64,000 bases of DNA, taken from Bacteroidia bacterium. GTDB taxonomy: Bacteria > Bacteroidota > Bacteroidia > AKYH767-A > OLB10. Below, piece after piece: positions 8,401-17,370 of the stretch (positions are counted from its first letter, which is position 1; every line of letters begins with the position of its first letter). The notes below the pieces were generated by a model that saw nothing but the letters and a program-made list of their open reading frames with translations, searched no databases and was not told the DNA's origin. Both the position numbers and the translations under genes were made by a program. Location of the stretch: the NCBI GenBank assembly GCA_016788165.1, contig JAEUTH010000018.1:1-64000 (forward strand). The letters are read 5' to 3'.

Positions 8401-9894
8401 CGTTTTTACAGTGGCGAGAGTAAGTACAACCTGAACGATTATTTAATTAAAGCCAATAAAGTGGATGAAATTCGCATTGCCGATGCCAGTATAAAACCCG
8501 ATAGCGGCTATGTAGTTATCGAAAAAAACGCAGTTATCCAACCACTAAACCAAGCAGTAATTGTTGCCGATACAGCTACATCATATCACAGTATGGTTAA
8601 TGCAAAGGTTACAATAGAAACACGCAAACGTTACCAAGCCGTTGGCGATTATCAATACACCGATCAGGCCAAGGTGAAACACTTGTTGCACCTCGATCGT
8701 ATTGCTGTTGATACGGCAAACCACACCTATGCCACCGGTGAAATAGCCGATACAAGTAACTTTACCATTTCGCCCAATACATTGTTTAAAGGCAAGGTGC
8801 AGATTAATGCCACACATCGGTTTTTAAATTTCGAAGGTTTCGCACAAGTTAATCATGCATGCGATTTGCTCGAAAAAAACTGGTTTAGTTTTGCCAGCGA
8901 AATAAATCCCGATAAGGTAAAAATACCCATCAACAATCCTGTAAACGAAACCCGCGAAAAACTAACGGCCGGTATATACGTAACTTCGTCAAGCGATACA
9001 TCGTCAGGTATCTATGCCACATTTATATCCCCAAAGAAAAAAGCAAACGATATGGAAATGGTTTCGCTTAACGGATTGCTTACTTATGATAATGCTACCC
9101 ATGAGTACCGTATTGTAAGCGATACATTAACCGGTAGCGACAGTACCGGTAACTATATAAGTTTAAACGATCAGCAATGTAAAATTTTTGCTGAAGGTGC
9201 ATTAAACCTGGGCACCAATTTTGGCCAGTTTGCATCAAAATATGCCGGTAGTATTACGCATCAAATGTCAACCGATGCCACACAAATTAATTTGACTATG
9301 GACTGCGATTTTCCGTTTAATTCGGATGCACTTAAATCAATGGCCGATGTTTTTTCATCTTACCCAACCCTTAAAGCCATTAACGAAGGTAATGCATATC
9401 ACAAAGCCATGAATACGTTAGTAGGTAACGAAGTTTGGGCGAAAGCATCAGCCGAAATTGCTGCCAGCGGATCGCTTAAAAAAGTACCCGATGTTTTAAA
9501 ACATGCTTTGATAGTAACGGATGTAAACCTGACCTATAATGCACTTAGCAAATCATACCGATCTACAGGCCAAATAGGTGTGGCATTTGTAAACAAAGTA
9601 GCCATAGGTAAGTATGTGAAAGGCAATATGGAGGTAGTGAATAAAAAGGGAAGCAACAGCTTTAATTTATATGTAGAGATTGATGCATCAACCTGGTACT
9701 TCTTTTCATTTAGCCGTAATATTATGCAAGCTGTTTCATCCGATGCTACGTTTAACGAAGCTATTGCAAACACCAAAGACGATAAACGATTAAGCAAAGG
9801 AAAGGATGATGTGCCCGATTATCAATACATGTTAAGCACGGAGCGCAAAAAGAATGAGTTTTTGAAAAAACTTATCGAAACACCCGAAGAGTAA
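5479..9894 (+). CDS. Giant secreted protein of unknown function
   Basis: I chose ATG 5479 (1471 residues) over the upstream TTG 5422, because it gives a clean signal peptide, MKNIFVLTGFILLALHQSNA, cut before QAPKSF. The mature chain has no membrane segment. After an all-helical stretch (about 30-140) it is dominated by alternating hydrophobic/polar strands with turns such as GRLDFYGSNFEFGYDDF and GGVYNRDKFYFKVDPF. This suggests a long beta-rich periplasmic or surface protein. A short helical insert near 470-500 (LAREMKMADDQVRSLLINLS) looks like a winged-helix fragment but may be coincidence. There is no T9SS tail; the C-terminus is charged (KKLIETPEE). The gene sits 5 bases before truA. I do not recognise a named family. 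Confidence 0.8.
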   Translation: MKNIFVLTGFILLALHQSNAQAPKSFTPDKVVFIKEMENFLKGSIEKDAETLMEAFEPVWVAGKFSNEQQKAIYQFSNDMLRKRMKPFPDFSNYLTALIGFVNSGQTEQSFKNWHLSLEKGLASSTKRLGDYIEDCNTLFAKNKIYESPSVAWVSGSTSYRFEFDSMPKVIFPVSTLTCLAKGDSSVITNTTITYYPNLKKIMGSGGSVNWVRGGIAPTEAYAQINNYTIDVTGSDYIIDTVTFYYKKYFDAPLLGRFTDKLLTQITFENASYPRFTSFAQTLDIKNLITDAKYRGGFALHGSRMVGGGNDRQDASLIFYRDGKPFFTATSNNFTVKPDRVSSEQAAITILWNDDSIYHPGVNFKYIVADKKVTLYRDIRGAQQSPFFDTYHNVDMFFDELSWKITDPLIDLKMTVGEGEAKLTFESENYFRRQRFERIQGIADETPLYTVKKFSEKYATQTIDVKALAREMKMADDQVRSLLINLSNAGFVSFDFKTDAAQIKDKLYYYLQAFTKKTDYEALQFTSQISGQPNATINLLNFDIRMRGVSQVQLSDSQNVFVVPNEQELILHQNRNFSFSGRVHAGRLDFYGSNFEFGYDDFKLDLKKIDSLRLAVPTDILDDKGNPRMARVKNALQNLSGNLLIDSLNNKSGLKPGYAYPLFTATSNAYLYYDSPSIKGGVYNRDKFYFKVDPFVIDSADYLLAASVLFEGNFVSNIFPDSREQLVLQPDYSLGFTKLTPANGLAMYGGKATFTNKLTLSNDGLEGDGTIKYLTSTTQSKNIIFFPDSTLAQADLFQIDEAVLGGAEYPEVKASQVMIDFEPKKDYMDIKKTDKDFSLYQQQVALDGNLRLTPQGLGGYGTSAFYDAMLVSSDFRFKQKTFGADTADFKLRSDDSLTYAIDAKNFNATIDLAQKAGKFKSNAGHSRIDFALNKYYTYMDKFDWFIHQRELAFKSVTNTQGNEFVSTHPLQDSIRFYSGESKYNLNDYLIKANKVDEIRIADASIKPDSGYVVIEKNAVIQPLNQAVIVADTATSYHSMVNAKVTIETRKRYQAVGDYQYTDQAKVKHLLHLDRIAVDTANHTYATGEIADTSNFTISPNTLFKGKVQINATHRFLNFEGFAQVNHACDLLEKNWFSFASEINPDKVKIPINNPVNETREKLTAGIYVTSSSDTSSGIYATFISPKKKANDMEMVSLNGLLTYDNATHEYRIVSDTLTGSDSTGNYISLNDQQCKIFAEGALNLGTNFGQFASKYAGSITHQMSTDATQINLTMDCDFPFNSDALKSMADVFSSYPTLKAINEGNAYHKAMNTLVGNEVWAKASAEIAASGSLKKVPDVLKHALIVTDVNLTYNALSKSYRSTGQIGVAFVNKVAIGKYVKGNMEVVNKKGSNSFNLYVEIDASTWYFFSFSRNIMQAVSSDATFNEAIANTKDDKRLSKGKDDVPDYQYMLSTERKKNEFLKKLIETPEE

Positions 9895-9899
9895 AAATT

Positions 9900-10676
9900 A
9901 TGCGCTACTTTTTACAACTGCAATACAACGGTGCTAATTATGCAGGCTGGCAAATTCAAAACAATGCAGTAGCTGTACAACAAAAATTACAAGAAGCTTT
10001 GCAGGTATTGCTGCATCAACCTACAAACCTTGTGGGTTGTGGACGTACCGATACCGGTGTGCATGCACTACATTTTGTTGCACATTTTGATACGGAACTA
10101 ATACTAAATGCACAATCATTTTTGTTTTCGCTAAATGGCTTGTTACCATACGATATTGTAGTATATCATTTACAACAAGTGGCAGATACTGCACATGCGC
10201 GTTTTGATGCAAGCAGCCGGACTTATACATACTATATAGCCACACAAAAAAATGCATTCATAAATAAATCGGCCTGGTTGTTTAACGCAGCCTTAGATTT
10301 AAATGCAATGAATGCAGTTGTACCTTTGTTTTTAAAGTATAACGATTACAGTTGTTTCAGCAAAGCTCATACGCAAACTAAAACCAATAATTGTGTAATT
10401 AAATATGCACACTGGCAACAACAGGCTGATATTATTTGTTTTACCATTACAGCTGATAGGTTTTTGCGTGGTATGGTACGTGCCATTGTTGGCACCATGA
10501 TTCAGGTGGGATTACATAAAATGGATGGCAATAGTTTTGAACAAATAATAAAGCAAGGTAAACGTAGTATGGCCGGCAAGTCTGTACCTGCACATGGTTT
10601 ATATCTGGTGCAGGTTACATATCCTTATATAAGTTTTTTAAAACCGCCTGCATTAAGTTTACCAACTTTATTGTAA
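9900..10676 (+). CDS. truA: tRNA pseudouridine synthase A
   Basis: 258 residues, the usual TruA length. The N-terminus has YNGANYAGWQIQ. The catalytic motif is GCGRTDTGVHALHFVAHF, with the nucleophilic Asp in GRTDTGVHA. Further family motifs are DASSRTYTYYI and DRFLRGMVRAIVGTMIQVG. It isomerises uridines 38-40 in the tRNA anticodon arm. Its start is 5 bases after the stop of the giant secreted protein, which suggests co-transcription. An ABC exporter gene follows 30 bases later. Confidence 0.95.
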   Translation: MRYFLQLQYNGANYAGWQIQNNAVAVQQKLQEALQVLLHQPTNLVGCGRTDTGVHALHFVAHFDTELILNAQSFLFSLNGLLPYDIVVYHLQQVADTAHARFDASSRTYTYYIATQKNAFINKSAWLFNAALDLNAMNAVVPLFLKYNDYSCFSKAHTQTKTNNCVIKYAHWQQQADIICFTITADRFLRGMVRAIVGTMIQVGLHKMDGNSFEQIIKQGKRSMAGKSVPAHGLYLVQVTYPYISFLKPPALSLPTLL

Positions 10677-10706
10677 TATTTATTTTAATGTGGTAGCAAC
10701 ATAAAT

Positions 10707-12461
10707 ATGAGTGAAGTAAATCAAAAGCGTTTTAATTTTAAACTGTTGCAGCAAATTTGGGTATTTGTAAAACCACACCATAAAAAACTTTGGCTGGCAT
10801 TATTACTTACCTTGCTACTGGCTGCAATTGCACCACTGAGGCCGTACCTTACGCAATTAGCAATTGATAATTTAGCATTAGGTAGTTACACTCTTTTGCG
10901 CTATTCCATTTTTATGTTTGGCGTGTTATTAATGCAAGCGGCATTACAATTTTCATTTTCATATTTAGCAAACATCATTGCACAAGATGCAATATTTGAT
11001 TTGCGCGCGTCTGTGTTTAAGGCTATATCCACATTTAAAGTAAGTTATTTTGATGGCACACCGGTAGGTGTACTGGTTACACGTTTAGTGTCGGATATGG
11101 AAACCATTGCCGATATTTTTTCTGATGGCCTGTTGCTTATCGTTTCGGATATTATGCAAATGATTGTGATTATAGGCTTTATGTTTTATGTGGATTGGCG
11201 TTTGGCTTTATTATCATTAAGTACGCTGCCTTTTTTAATACTTGCCACCCGAATATTTCAGCAAAAAATTAAAGCGTCATTTAATGATGTAAGAAATCAG
11301 GTTGCTGCTTTAAATACATTTGTTCAGGAGCATATTTCCGGTATGCGCATTGTGCAGCTTTTTAATCATGAAGATGTTTCGTTTAAGCAATTCGAAAAAA
11401 TAAACAAGGCTCATCGTAAAGCCCATATACGTTCGGTGTGGTATTACAGTATTTTTTTTCCTGTTGTCGAAATTTTGTCAGCCTTGGCAGTAGCATTATT
11501 GGTTTGGTGGGGTGCAAGCGCTGCAATTAAAAGCAATGTTTCATTTGGAACTATAACAGCATTTATTATTTATGTGAATATGTTGTTTAGGCCCATACGC
11601 GAGTTAGCCGATAAATTTAATACACTTCAAATGGGCATGGTTAGTGGCGAGCGTGTTTTTAAACTGTTGCAACAAACCGATAAAAGCGAAACAAGCGGCA
11701 ATGTTTCAGCTAAAAATATAAAGGGAAATATCAGGTTCGAAAATGTTTGGTTTGCGTATAAAGACGAGAACTGGGTTTTGCGTAATGTTACATTTAGTGT
11801 AAATGCAGGTCAAATGATTGCTTTTGTAGGAGCTACCGGTGCCGGCAAAACTTCAATAATTAATTTACTCAACCGGTATTACGAAATACAACAAGGCGCT
11901 ATTTATATTGATGATGTTAATATCAAGGATTATAATTTAATGGAGTTAAGGCAGGCAATAGGCTTGGTGCAACAAGAAGTTTTTTTGTTTTCAGATTCTA
12001 TTGCCAATAATATTTCATTGTTTAATGAGTCCATTAGTATGGATGAGATAATACAAGCATCAAAAGCTATTGGGGCTAATAACTTTATCGAAAAAATGCC
12101 CGGTAATTATTTATACAATGTGCAGGAGCGTGGTGCCTTGTTATCGGTAGGCCAACGACAACTTATAGCATTTATACGTGCTTATATTTATAAACCGGCA
12201 ATTTTTATTTTAGATGAGGCAACCTCATCGCTCGATTCAGAGTCGGAAGTAATGATTTCGCAGGCTACCAATGCCATCGTTCATAACCGTACTTCAGTGG
12301 TAATTGCACATCGTTTAAGCACCATCCAAAATGCTGATGTGATTTTAGTTATGGATAAAGGTCAAATAATTGAGCAAGGCAACCATGAAACGCTCTTAAC
12401 ACATAATGGCGTTTACAAAAGTTTGTACGATATTCAGTTTAATACAGTGCAGCCTACCTAA
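10707..12461 (+). CDS. ABC exporter, fused permease and ATPase (MsbA/MdlB-like)
   Basis: 584 residues, a half-transporter. Residues 1-320 hold six predicted membrane segments of the type 1 exporter fold. The ATPase half has Walker A GATGAGKTS (near 375), signature LSVGQRQ (near 478; S-V replaces the usual S-G), Walker B IFILDEATSSLD (near 500) and H-loop IAHRLST. It should act as an inner-membrane homodimer, or with a partner not seen nearby. The substrate, lipid or drug, cannot be told from sequence. It lies last in the plus-strand run and converges on floA. Confidence 0.9.
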   Translation: MSEVNQKRFNFKLLQQIWVFVKPHHKKLWLALLLTLLLAAIAPLRPYLTQLAIDNLALGSYTLLRYSIFMFGVLLMQAALQFSFSYLANIIAQDAIFDLRASVFKAISTFKVSYFDGTPVGVLVTRLVSDMETIADIFSDGLLLIVSDIMQMIVIIGFMFYVDWRLALLSLSTLPFLILATRIFQQKIKASFNDVRNQVAALNTFVQEHISGMRIVQLFNHEDVSFKQFEKINKAHRKAHIRSVWYYSIFFPVVEILSALAVALLVWWGASAAIKSNVSFGTITAFIIYVNMLFRPIRELADKFNTLQMGMVSGERVFKLLQQTDKSETSGNVSAKNIKGNIRFENVWFAYKDENWVLRNVTFSVNAGQMIAFVGATGAGKTSIINLLNRYYEIQQGAIYIDDVNIKDYNLMELRQAIGLVQQEVFLFSDSIANNISLFNESISMDEIIQASKAIGANNFIEKMPGNYLYNVQERGALLSVGQRQLIAFIRAYIYKPAIFILDEATSSLDSESEVMISQATNAIVHNRTSVVIAHRLSTIQNADVILVMDKGQIIEQGNHETLLTHNGVYKSLYDIQFNTVQPT

Positions 12462-12532
12462 CCAATCAATGTTACGTATATACCATTGGTTAGCTTAAAA
12501 TGTTTTAATACAAACTAATAAAAATTAAAAAT

Positions 12533-13519
12533 TTATTTTGCTTTTTCAGGGCTGCTTCCTGTATTGCTTTTTCCAAAAGCATCGCGCATGCCTGTATCCG
12601 CTTGCAGGTTTTGCATTTTATAATAATCCATAACACCTAAATTGCCATTTTTAAATGCTTCGGCCATTGCTGTAGGTACCATCGCTTCGGCTTCAATAAC
12701 TTTGGCGCGCGCTTCTTGTGCCTTAGCTTTCATCTCTTGTTCGTAAGCTACGGCCATTGCCCTGCGTTCTTCGGCTTTGGCTTGTGCAACTTTTAAATCG
12801 GCACTGGCCTGGTCGGTTTGTAATTTGGCGCCAATGTTTTCGCCCACATCAATATCGGCAATGTCAATTGATAAAATTTCGAAAGCTGTACCGGCATCAA
12901 GTCCTTTATTTAAAACTGTTTTCGAAATCTGATCCGGATTTTCTAAAACCGATTTATGATCCTGTGCCGAACCAATTGTTGTAACAATACCTTCGCCTAC
13001 ACGTGCCAGTATGGTTTCTTCACCGGCACCACCAACCAATTGATTAATGTTAGCACGTACCGTTACTCGGGCCTTAACCATAAGCTGTATGCCATTTTTA
13101 GCAACAGCACTTACAGGTGGCGTATCAATTACACGCGGGTTTACACTAAGTTGTACGGCATCGGCTACATCGCGGCCAGCCAAGTCAATAGCTGTAGCCA
13201 TTTTAAAGTTTAAAGGGATACTTGCTTTATCAGCAGATATCATGGCCTTCATAACATTATTTACATGGCCACCTGCCAGATAATGCGTTTCTATTTCGTT
13301 TTTGGTAACCGATAGACCGGCTTTGGTCGAATTGATTAATGCATTAACCACAATGGATGGCGGCACCTTGCGCAAGCGCATCGTTATTAAATCAAAAATA
13401 CTGATACGTACATTGCTAAACACTGCCGTAATCCACAAACCTACAGGCACAAAGTATAAGAACATGAATACAAATAGTATCCCAGCGGCAATGGTTAAAG
13501 CTGAAAATGGAATTGACAT
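12533..13519 (-). CDS. floA: Flotillin-like protein FloA
   Basis: 328 residues. One N-terminal membrane segment (about 5-30) is followed by an SPFH-type core with the UPF0365/FloA signatures [13 protein letters not shown] and [20 protein letters not shown] Lys/Glu/Ala-rich coiled-coil follows ([19 protein letters not shown]). Length and motifs match Bacillus FloA/YqfA. Such proteins scaffold membrane microdomains. It sits 7 bases after the SRPBCC gene on the same strand. The usual NfeD-type partner is not adjacent. Confidence 0.92.
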   Translation of the reverse strand: MSIPFSALTIAAGILFVFMFLYFVPVGLWITAVFSNVRISIFDLITMRLRKVPPSIVVNALINSTKAGLSVTKNEIETHYLAGGHVNNVMKAMISADKASIPLNFKMATAIDLAGRDVADAVQLSVNPRVIDTPPVSAVAKNGIQLMVKARVTVRANINQLVGGAGEETILARVGEGIVTTIGSAQDHKSVLENPDQISKTVLNKGLDAGTAFEILSIDIADIDVGENIGAKLQTDQASADLKVAQAKAEERRAMAVAYEQEMKAKAQEARAKVIEAEAMVPTAMAEAFKNGNLGVMDYYKMQNLQADTGMRDAFGKSNTGSSPEKAK

Positions 13520-13526
13520 GGTTTAA

Positions 13527-14063
13527 TTATTTTGACTCTAATATTTTTTTAAGGTTGGCTAAATTATCATTTTGTGCATTACTGATAAAGAAACGGCCCA
13601 TGTAAAATGACATAATATTAAATGGGAAGGGCGATACGCCATAAAATTTCATAGTAAGTGTTGTTTCATTATCCGATATCTTCTCAAACAACATTTCTGC
13701 TTTTGCTTTCGATTCGAAGGGGCGTTTAAAATCTAAGTCAATTTTAATACACTTATCATCCATGTAAGTTATCGTTTGCGAGCCTTGGCCAACTTCATCC
13801 ATTTTACTATTCCAACTTTGTGTAGCACCTACCGTACCATCGGTACCGGTAATGGTTGGGTTTAATTCTTTATCAGCCATAACCCAAACACTGTAGTGTT
13901 TTTGGTTGTCGAGCAGTTTTACGAAATCAATTACTTCGGTTTGGGGTTTTCTGATATTTAAAGAGTTGCTAACCGTATATTCATTGGGTATAAATAAACC
14001 TGAAAGCAATATCAACCCAATGAGGGCGCTAATTATAAAAAGGATTTTTTTTAAAATTTTCAT
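13527..14063 (-). CDS. Membrane-anchored SRPBCC (START-like) protein
   Basis: 178 residues. A single N-terminal membrane helix (about 5-24) is followed by an SRPBCC/polyketide-cyclase-like domain. Its usual opening is visible (EYTVSNSLNIRKPQTEVIDFV), then QSWNSKMDEVGQGSQTI and a C-terminal helix (AQNDNLANLKKILES). The fold binds hydrophobic ligands; the ligand is unknown. The gene precedes floA by 7 bases, so a lipid-related role at the same membrane is plausible but not shown. Confidence 0.75.
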   Translation of the reverse strand: MKILKKILFIISALIGLILLSGLFIPNEYTVSNSLNIRKPQTEVIDFVKLLDNQKHYSVWVMADKELNPTITGTDGTVGATQSWNSKMDEVGQGSQTITYMDDKCIKIDLDFKRPFESKAKAEMLFEKISDNETTLTMKFYGVSPFPFNIMSFYMGRFFISNAQNDNLANLKKILESK

Positions 14064-14407
14064 GGGTTTTAGGGTTTAGTATGGATTATATTTTAATGAA
14101 ATCATTTACTTGAAAACCGAGCTTTTACTAATGCAATGTAAAACAATAAGTTTACAAAAGGCCTTCGTGATATTGAACTTGCGCTTTGGGATAACTAATA
14201 ATCGGAAGGAATTTTTTTTTAAAATGATTTAAAGATTATTAGCAACAATACTAAATGGTTAAGCATTGTGAAATTGATTATAATACAATGGTATTTGCCG
14301 CGTACGATTAAAATAATAGAGCACTTGAAGAATCAATCCTAAATTTTTTTTAAGTAAATAAAACCAAACTTTTTTTTATGGCGTATGTATGACAAACATA
14401 CTTTGTA
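14064..14407. other. Divergent intergenic region
   Basis: 344 bases between the SRPBCC gene (minus) and the HMA-like gene (plus). It must hold both promoters. TACTTTG near 14399-14405 and a 5-bp inverted repeat GTATG/CATAC (14387-14401) sit right before ATG 14408, but neither is convincing. No ORF or RNA gene was seen. Confidence 0.4.
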
Positions 14408-14815
14408 ATGAAAAAATTTACCAAACTATCATTAGTCGTTATAACAATTTGTTTAATGCTTTTGGGGTTAGATTTATATTTCAATAATTCAAGTACCAAA
14501 CCACATAACGGCACCTTAGCGTTGGCACGTATTGATTTTAAAGGGTTGGATAGTTTACAAGCCGAGCAGGTGGTTTTTTATTTGAAAAAGCAAAAGGCAG
14601 TAAACAATGTAATGTGTTTGAAACCTTATACATCAGCTATTTATACCTACGACATAAGCCAACATACTGCTGCACAGATAGCACAATTGTTTAATGCTAC
14701 TTCGCCAATTACGGGTACGTTATTTAAGCCTACAAAATTACAACTAAGCCAAGGTTGTCCTTTATCAGCAAATACATTCACTTATAAATTATATAAATAT
14801 TTCTCACAATTTTAA
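14408..14815 (+). CDS. Membrane-tethered small protein, HMA-like fold
   Basis: 135 residues. An N-terminal membrane anchor or uncleaved signal (about 6-26) is followed by an extracytoplasmic domain. RIDFKGLDSLQAEQVVFYLK, a turn, then KPYTSAIYTYDISQHTAAQI reads as strand-helix-strand-strand-helix. This is the pattern of heavy-metal-associated (HMA) ferredoxin-like domains. The metal-binding CxxC is absent; only single cysteines remain (VMCLKP and SQGCPLS). It lies 10 bases before the haemoglobin-like lipoprotein, so the pair is likely co-transcribed. A redox or chaperone role for the globin is speculative; the family assignment is tentative. Confidence 0.6.
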   Translation: MKKFTKLSLVVITICLMLLGLDLYFNNSSTKPHNGTLALARIDFKGLDSLQAEQVVFYLKKQKAVNNVMCLKPYTSAIYTYDISQHTAAQIAQLFNATSPITGTLFKPTKLQLSQGCPLSANTFTYKLYKYFSQF

Positions 14816-14825
14816 TTCAATACTT

Positions 14826-15383
14826 ATGAAAAAGGTTTACCTGTTTGCAACAGCTTTAATGGTGTCGTTTACGGCACTGGTATTAATGCCGTCATGTAAA
14901 GATGACGATGATGATAAAGAAACCATGACATTGTACGACTCATTGGGTGGTACAAAAATGGTAGCAGATCCGGTTGGGGGTGCCATGATTGAACAAGGCA
15001 GGTTAGGTATAAGGTCGGTGGTTGATAGTACCATATTTGTAATTGCTGCCGACACGCAATTGAACACTAAATTTTTTAGTGTATTGTTAGCCGAAGTAGG
15101 TGCAGGTAACCTAACAGGATTTAATATACTTAGTAAAAACCTTACCGACTTTTTTTGTGTGGCTACAGGAGCTAAAAATTATACCTATAATGGCTTAGAT
15201 ATGGTATCGGCTCATAACCCTGCCACACATAGTCGTATAGGTTCGAAGATAAACAATGCAGAGTTTGATCGCTTTGTTGCCGATTTGGTTACCGGTGCAC
15301 AAAAAGTTGGACTAAGTAATCAGTTAATAGGTCAGGTTGGCGCCCTGGTAGAAACAACCAGAAGCCAGGTGGTACAGAACTAA
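14826..15383 (+). CDS. Lipoprotein truncated haemoglobin-like (group I)
   Basis: 185 residues. A lipoprotein signal ends at C24 (LMPSC), followed by an Asp-rich linker (KDDDDDKE). The rest reads as a group I truncated globin: TLYDSLGGTKMV, ADTQLNTKFF, NLTDFFCVATGAKNYTYNGL, then DMVSAHNP. H130 sits at the proximal haem-ligand place, and the end is FDRFVADLVTGAQKVGLSN. The usual B10 tyrosine region (FY before the ADP-like turn) reads TI here, so ligand chemistry may differ. About 15 extra residues separate the first two helices. Most truncated globins are cytoplasmic; this one should be anchored in the periplasm or outer membrane. Confidence 0.8.
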   Translation: MKKVYLFATALMVSFTALVLMPSCKDDDDDKETMTLYDSLGGTKMVADPVGGAMIEQGRLGIRSVVDSTIFVIAADTQLNTKFFSVLLAEVGAGNLTGFNILSKNLTDFFCVATGAKNYTYNGLDMVSAHNPATHSRIGSKINNAEFDRFVADLVTGAQKVGLSNQLIGQVGALVETTRSQVVQN

Positions 15384-15410
15384 AATGATTTTATGAGTTT
15401 GTTGGAGTTT

Positions 15411-15454
15411 TATTATTAAAGAGCCAATGCTTTTGCATTGGTTCTTTAATAATA
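15411..15454. terminator. Long hairpin between convergent genes
   Basis: Arms 15411-15430 and 15435-15454 are 20 bp with one G-U wobble (core GAGCCAATGC/GCATTGGTTC) around a TTTT loop. It lies between the globin gene and the convergent outer-membrane barrel gene. The AT-rich lower stem supplies T runs on both strands, so it may end transcription both ways. Confidence 0.75.
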
Positions 15455-15531
15455 TTGGTATGATTATTCCGAAAATTGAAAGGCATAAATAGTAAGTAGG
15501 CCGCTTACTTTAACTGCAGTTCATTGAATGC

Positions 15532-16944
15532 TTAATTAAATTTATGCTTAAACAATTGCGGCTTTACAATTAACATTACGTAAGCCCATTGCTGCCATTC
15601 TTTTTCAGCGCCTACCTTTGCCTTTTTTATAATGGCTGTTGATTCTGTAGGCAGGTAGTATGAGTATCCTACTTCTAAAGTAGTAAAGTTGTTAGGCTTA
15701 TATTGGAAAAGTATATCATGCTCGAAGCCTAAGTTTTTGTCAATTACATTGTTGTCAGAATCAACAAAGTTGTTTTGAGAATAAAATTGATGAAAGAAAA
15801 ATCCAACATTAACTTTCTTCGAAATGTTTTGTATGATAAACAAATAGGGATTAACCAAACCTGCATAGTTTAAGTCGCCCGGAAAGCGTGTATATAAATC
15901 CATAAAGCCATTAAAGCGATGTGCTACACCATAAAGTGGTACAAAGGAGTTGGCTTCATTACTGGTTTTAGTTGCATCCTGGCCGCTCATAATCTCGGCA
16001 CCTAAACGTACGGTGGTGTTCTTGTGGAGGTATTTAAGTTCGGGTTGTATGTAGAATGCATTTAGTTTTTGACCCGTATTATTTTTACCATGCTGGTAGT
16101 AAGCACTAAAAGTTGCGTAAATGCTTTCATGCTCAAATTCAATACGTCCACCATTTGTAAAGCGTGTATATAATTTTTCAACATTGGTGGGTGCCTGAAA
16201 ACCATCAGCACAGTTTATTGTAGTAAGCGTAAACTGTTTATTAATATTCCAGTTTAAATAATTTACAACTAATAATTTGTAGTTAACAATGGGTTTTCCT
16301 GTTTGATCAACAGGAAAAAATCCGGTACCGGCTGTAGCTTCGGCACTTTGATTCCACACGCCTGCTAACTCCGTTTTAAATTTTGTATTTATATAACGGA
16401 AGTTGATACCATCATGTGCGTTGGCGTTTTGGCGCCAGTCATTTTGTGCAAATAGCCGTTGATTATCATACATCAACCGTTGACGGCCTACGCGAATTGA
16501 AAAATTTTTGGTGATATATGGTTCTAAGTAAGCTTCAAAAACTTGAATGGTACCCGCATTGGTACGTGGGTCGTCTTTACCAAAGGTGCGTATATCCTGA
16601 ATTGAAAACTGGAAATTTAGTTTATCCAATATCTGATAGCCAAATGAAATACGCGTACGTTGGTTGGTATAAAATGCCGATGCCGTTGTATCATTAGACA
16701 TTTGGCCATAACCTTGGCGATACTCTGTTCGTGGCCTGAACTCCAAATCAATGCTGAAAACTTTGTCAACGTGTTTTTGTTGACCTTGGATAGCAGCTTC
16801 AGCACGCATAGAATCTGCATCATTTTGTGAGATAACATTTTTGTTAATGAGTAGGTTTAATACATCATCTGTTTGCGCATTTGCAATGCTTGCACTTATA
16901 AGCATGCAGGTACTTAAAACAATTTTTAGGTAGCTGTAGGTCAT
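15532..16944 (-). CDS. Outer-membrane beta-barrel, alginate-export-like porin
   Basis: 470 residues. A signal peptide ends at IANAQT. The mature protein is a series of amphipathic strands with aromatic girdles (FSIDLEFRPRTEYRQGYGQ, NFSIRVGRQRLMYDNQRLF). The motifs FRPRTEYRQG, RVGRQRLMYDNQRL and LAGVWNQ resemble the Alginate_exp porin family. Ends KPQLFKHKFN without an aromatic terminal residue. It probably forms a passive outer-membrane channel; the solute is unknown, and the family name does not imply alginate. It stands alone on its strand between two terminators. Confidence 0.75.
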   Translation of the reverse strand: MTYSYLKIVLSTCMLISASIANAQTDDVLNLLINKNVISQNDADSMRAEAAIQGQQKHVDKVFSIDLEFRPRTEYRQGYGQMSNDTTASAFYTNQRTRISFGYQILDKLNFQFSIQDIRTFGKDDPRTNAGTIQVFEAYLEPYITKNFSIRVGRQRLMYDNQRLFAQNDWRQNANAHDGINFRYINTKFKTELAGVWNQSAEATAGTGFFPVDQTGKPIVNYKLLVVNYLNWNINKQFTLTTINCADGFQAPTNVEKLYTRFTNGGRIEFEHESIYATFSAYYQHGKNNTGQKLNAFYIQPELKYLHKNTTVRLGAEIMSGQDATKTSNEANSFVPLYGVAHRFNGFMDLYTRFPGDLNYAGLVNPYLFIIQNISKKVNVGFFFHQFYSQNNFVDSDNNVIDKNLGFEHDILFQYKPNNFTTLEVGYSYYLPTESTAIIKKAKVGAEKEWQQWAYVMLIVKPQLFKHKFN

Positions 16945-17370
16945 ATGTTTTTAAATTTTTATGCTGCGAATAAAACAAAAATCTATTAAATCTATCAAAC
17001 AAGTAGATTAATTATTAAATTTTTTTTTTCTTACCACCTTTAGATACTGTTTTTTTTCAAACACTGCTTTGCTGTTTGGCTTGTCTAACAAAATGGTGGT
17101 TAACAGCACTTAGGATTTATAAAGCCAAATTGATTAGAGAAAGCCCTTAAATAAAATTATCCGGTACTAATTTGATTTTTACTTATAGCGCATAGTAATT
17201 GGTTGAATTTAAAGCCATTTTAGCAAGTCAGATTTGTACAGCGTTATGGTGCCTATGAAGTGTTGGGTAGTTAGTAGTTCTGAAAAGTAATGCATGCATA
17301 CAGTTTATGCGAAAAGTATTGATGCTGGTTCTAGTAGCTAACATCATATAGTGTAAGTGTAATAGCAAAA
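16945..17370. other. Upstream region of the barrel gene
   Basis: Over 400 AT-rich bases without a gene. A distant inverted pair TTACCACC (17031) and GGTGGTTA (17094) is present. Only a near-match to the TAnnTTTG box was found upstream of ATG 16944. No small ORF stands out. Confidence 0.4.

Noticed and set aside
12458-12493. Inverted repeat CTAACCAAT...ATTGGTTAG between the ABC exporter and floA
   Set aside because: 9-bp arms with an 18-base loop and no T run. It overlaps a stop codon and is too weak to call a terminator.
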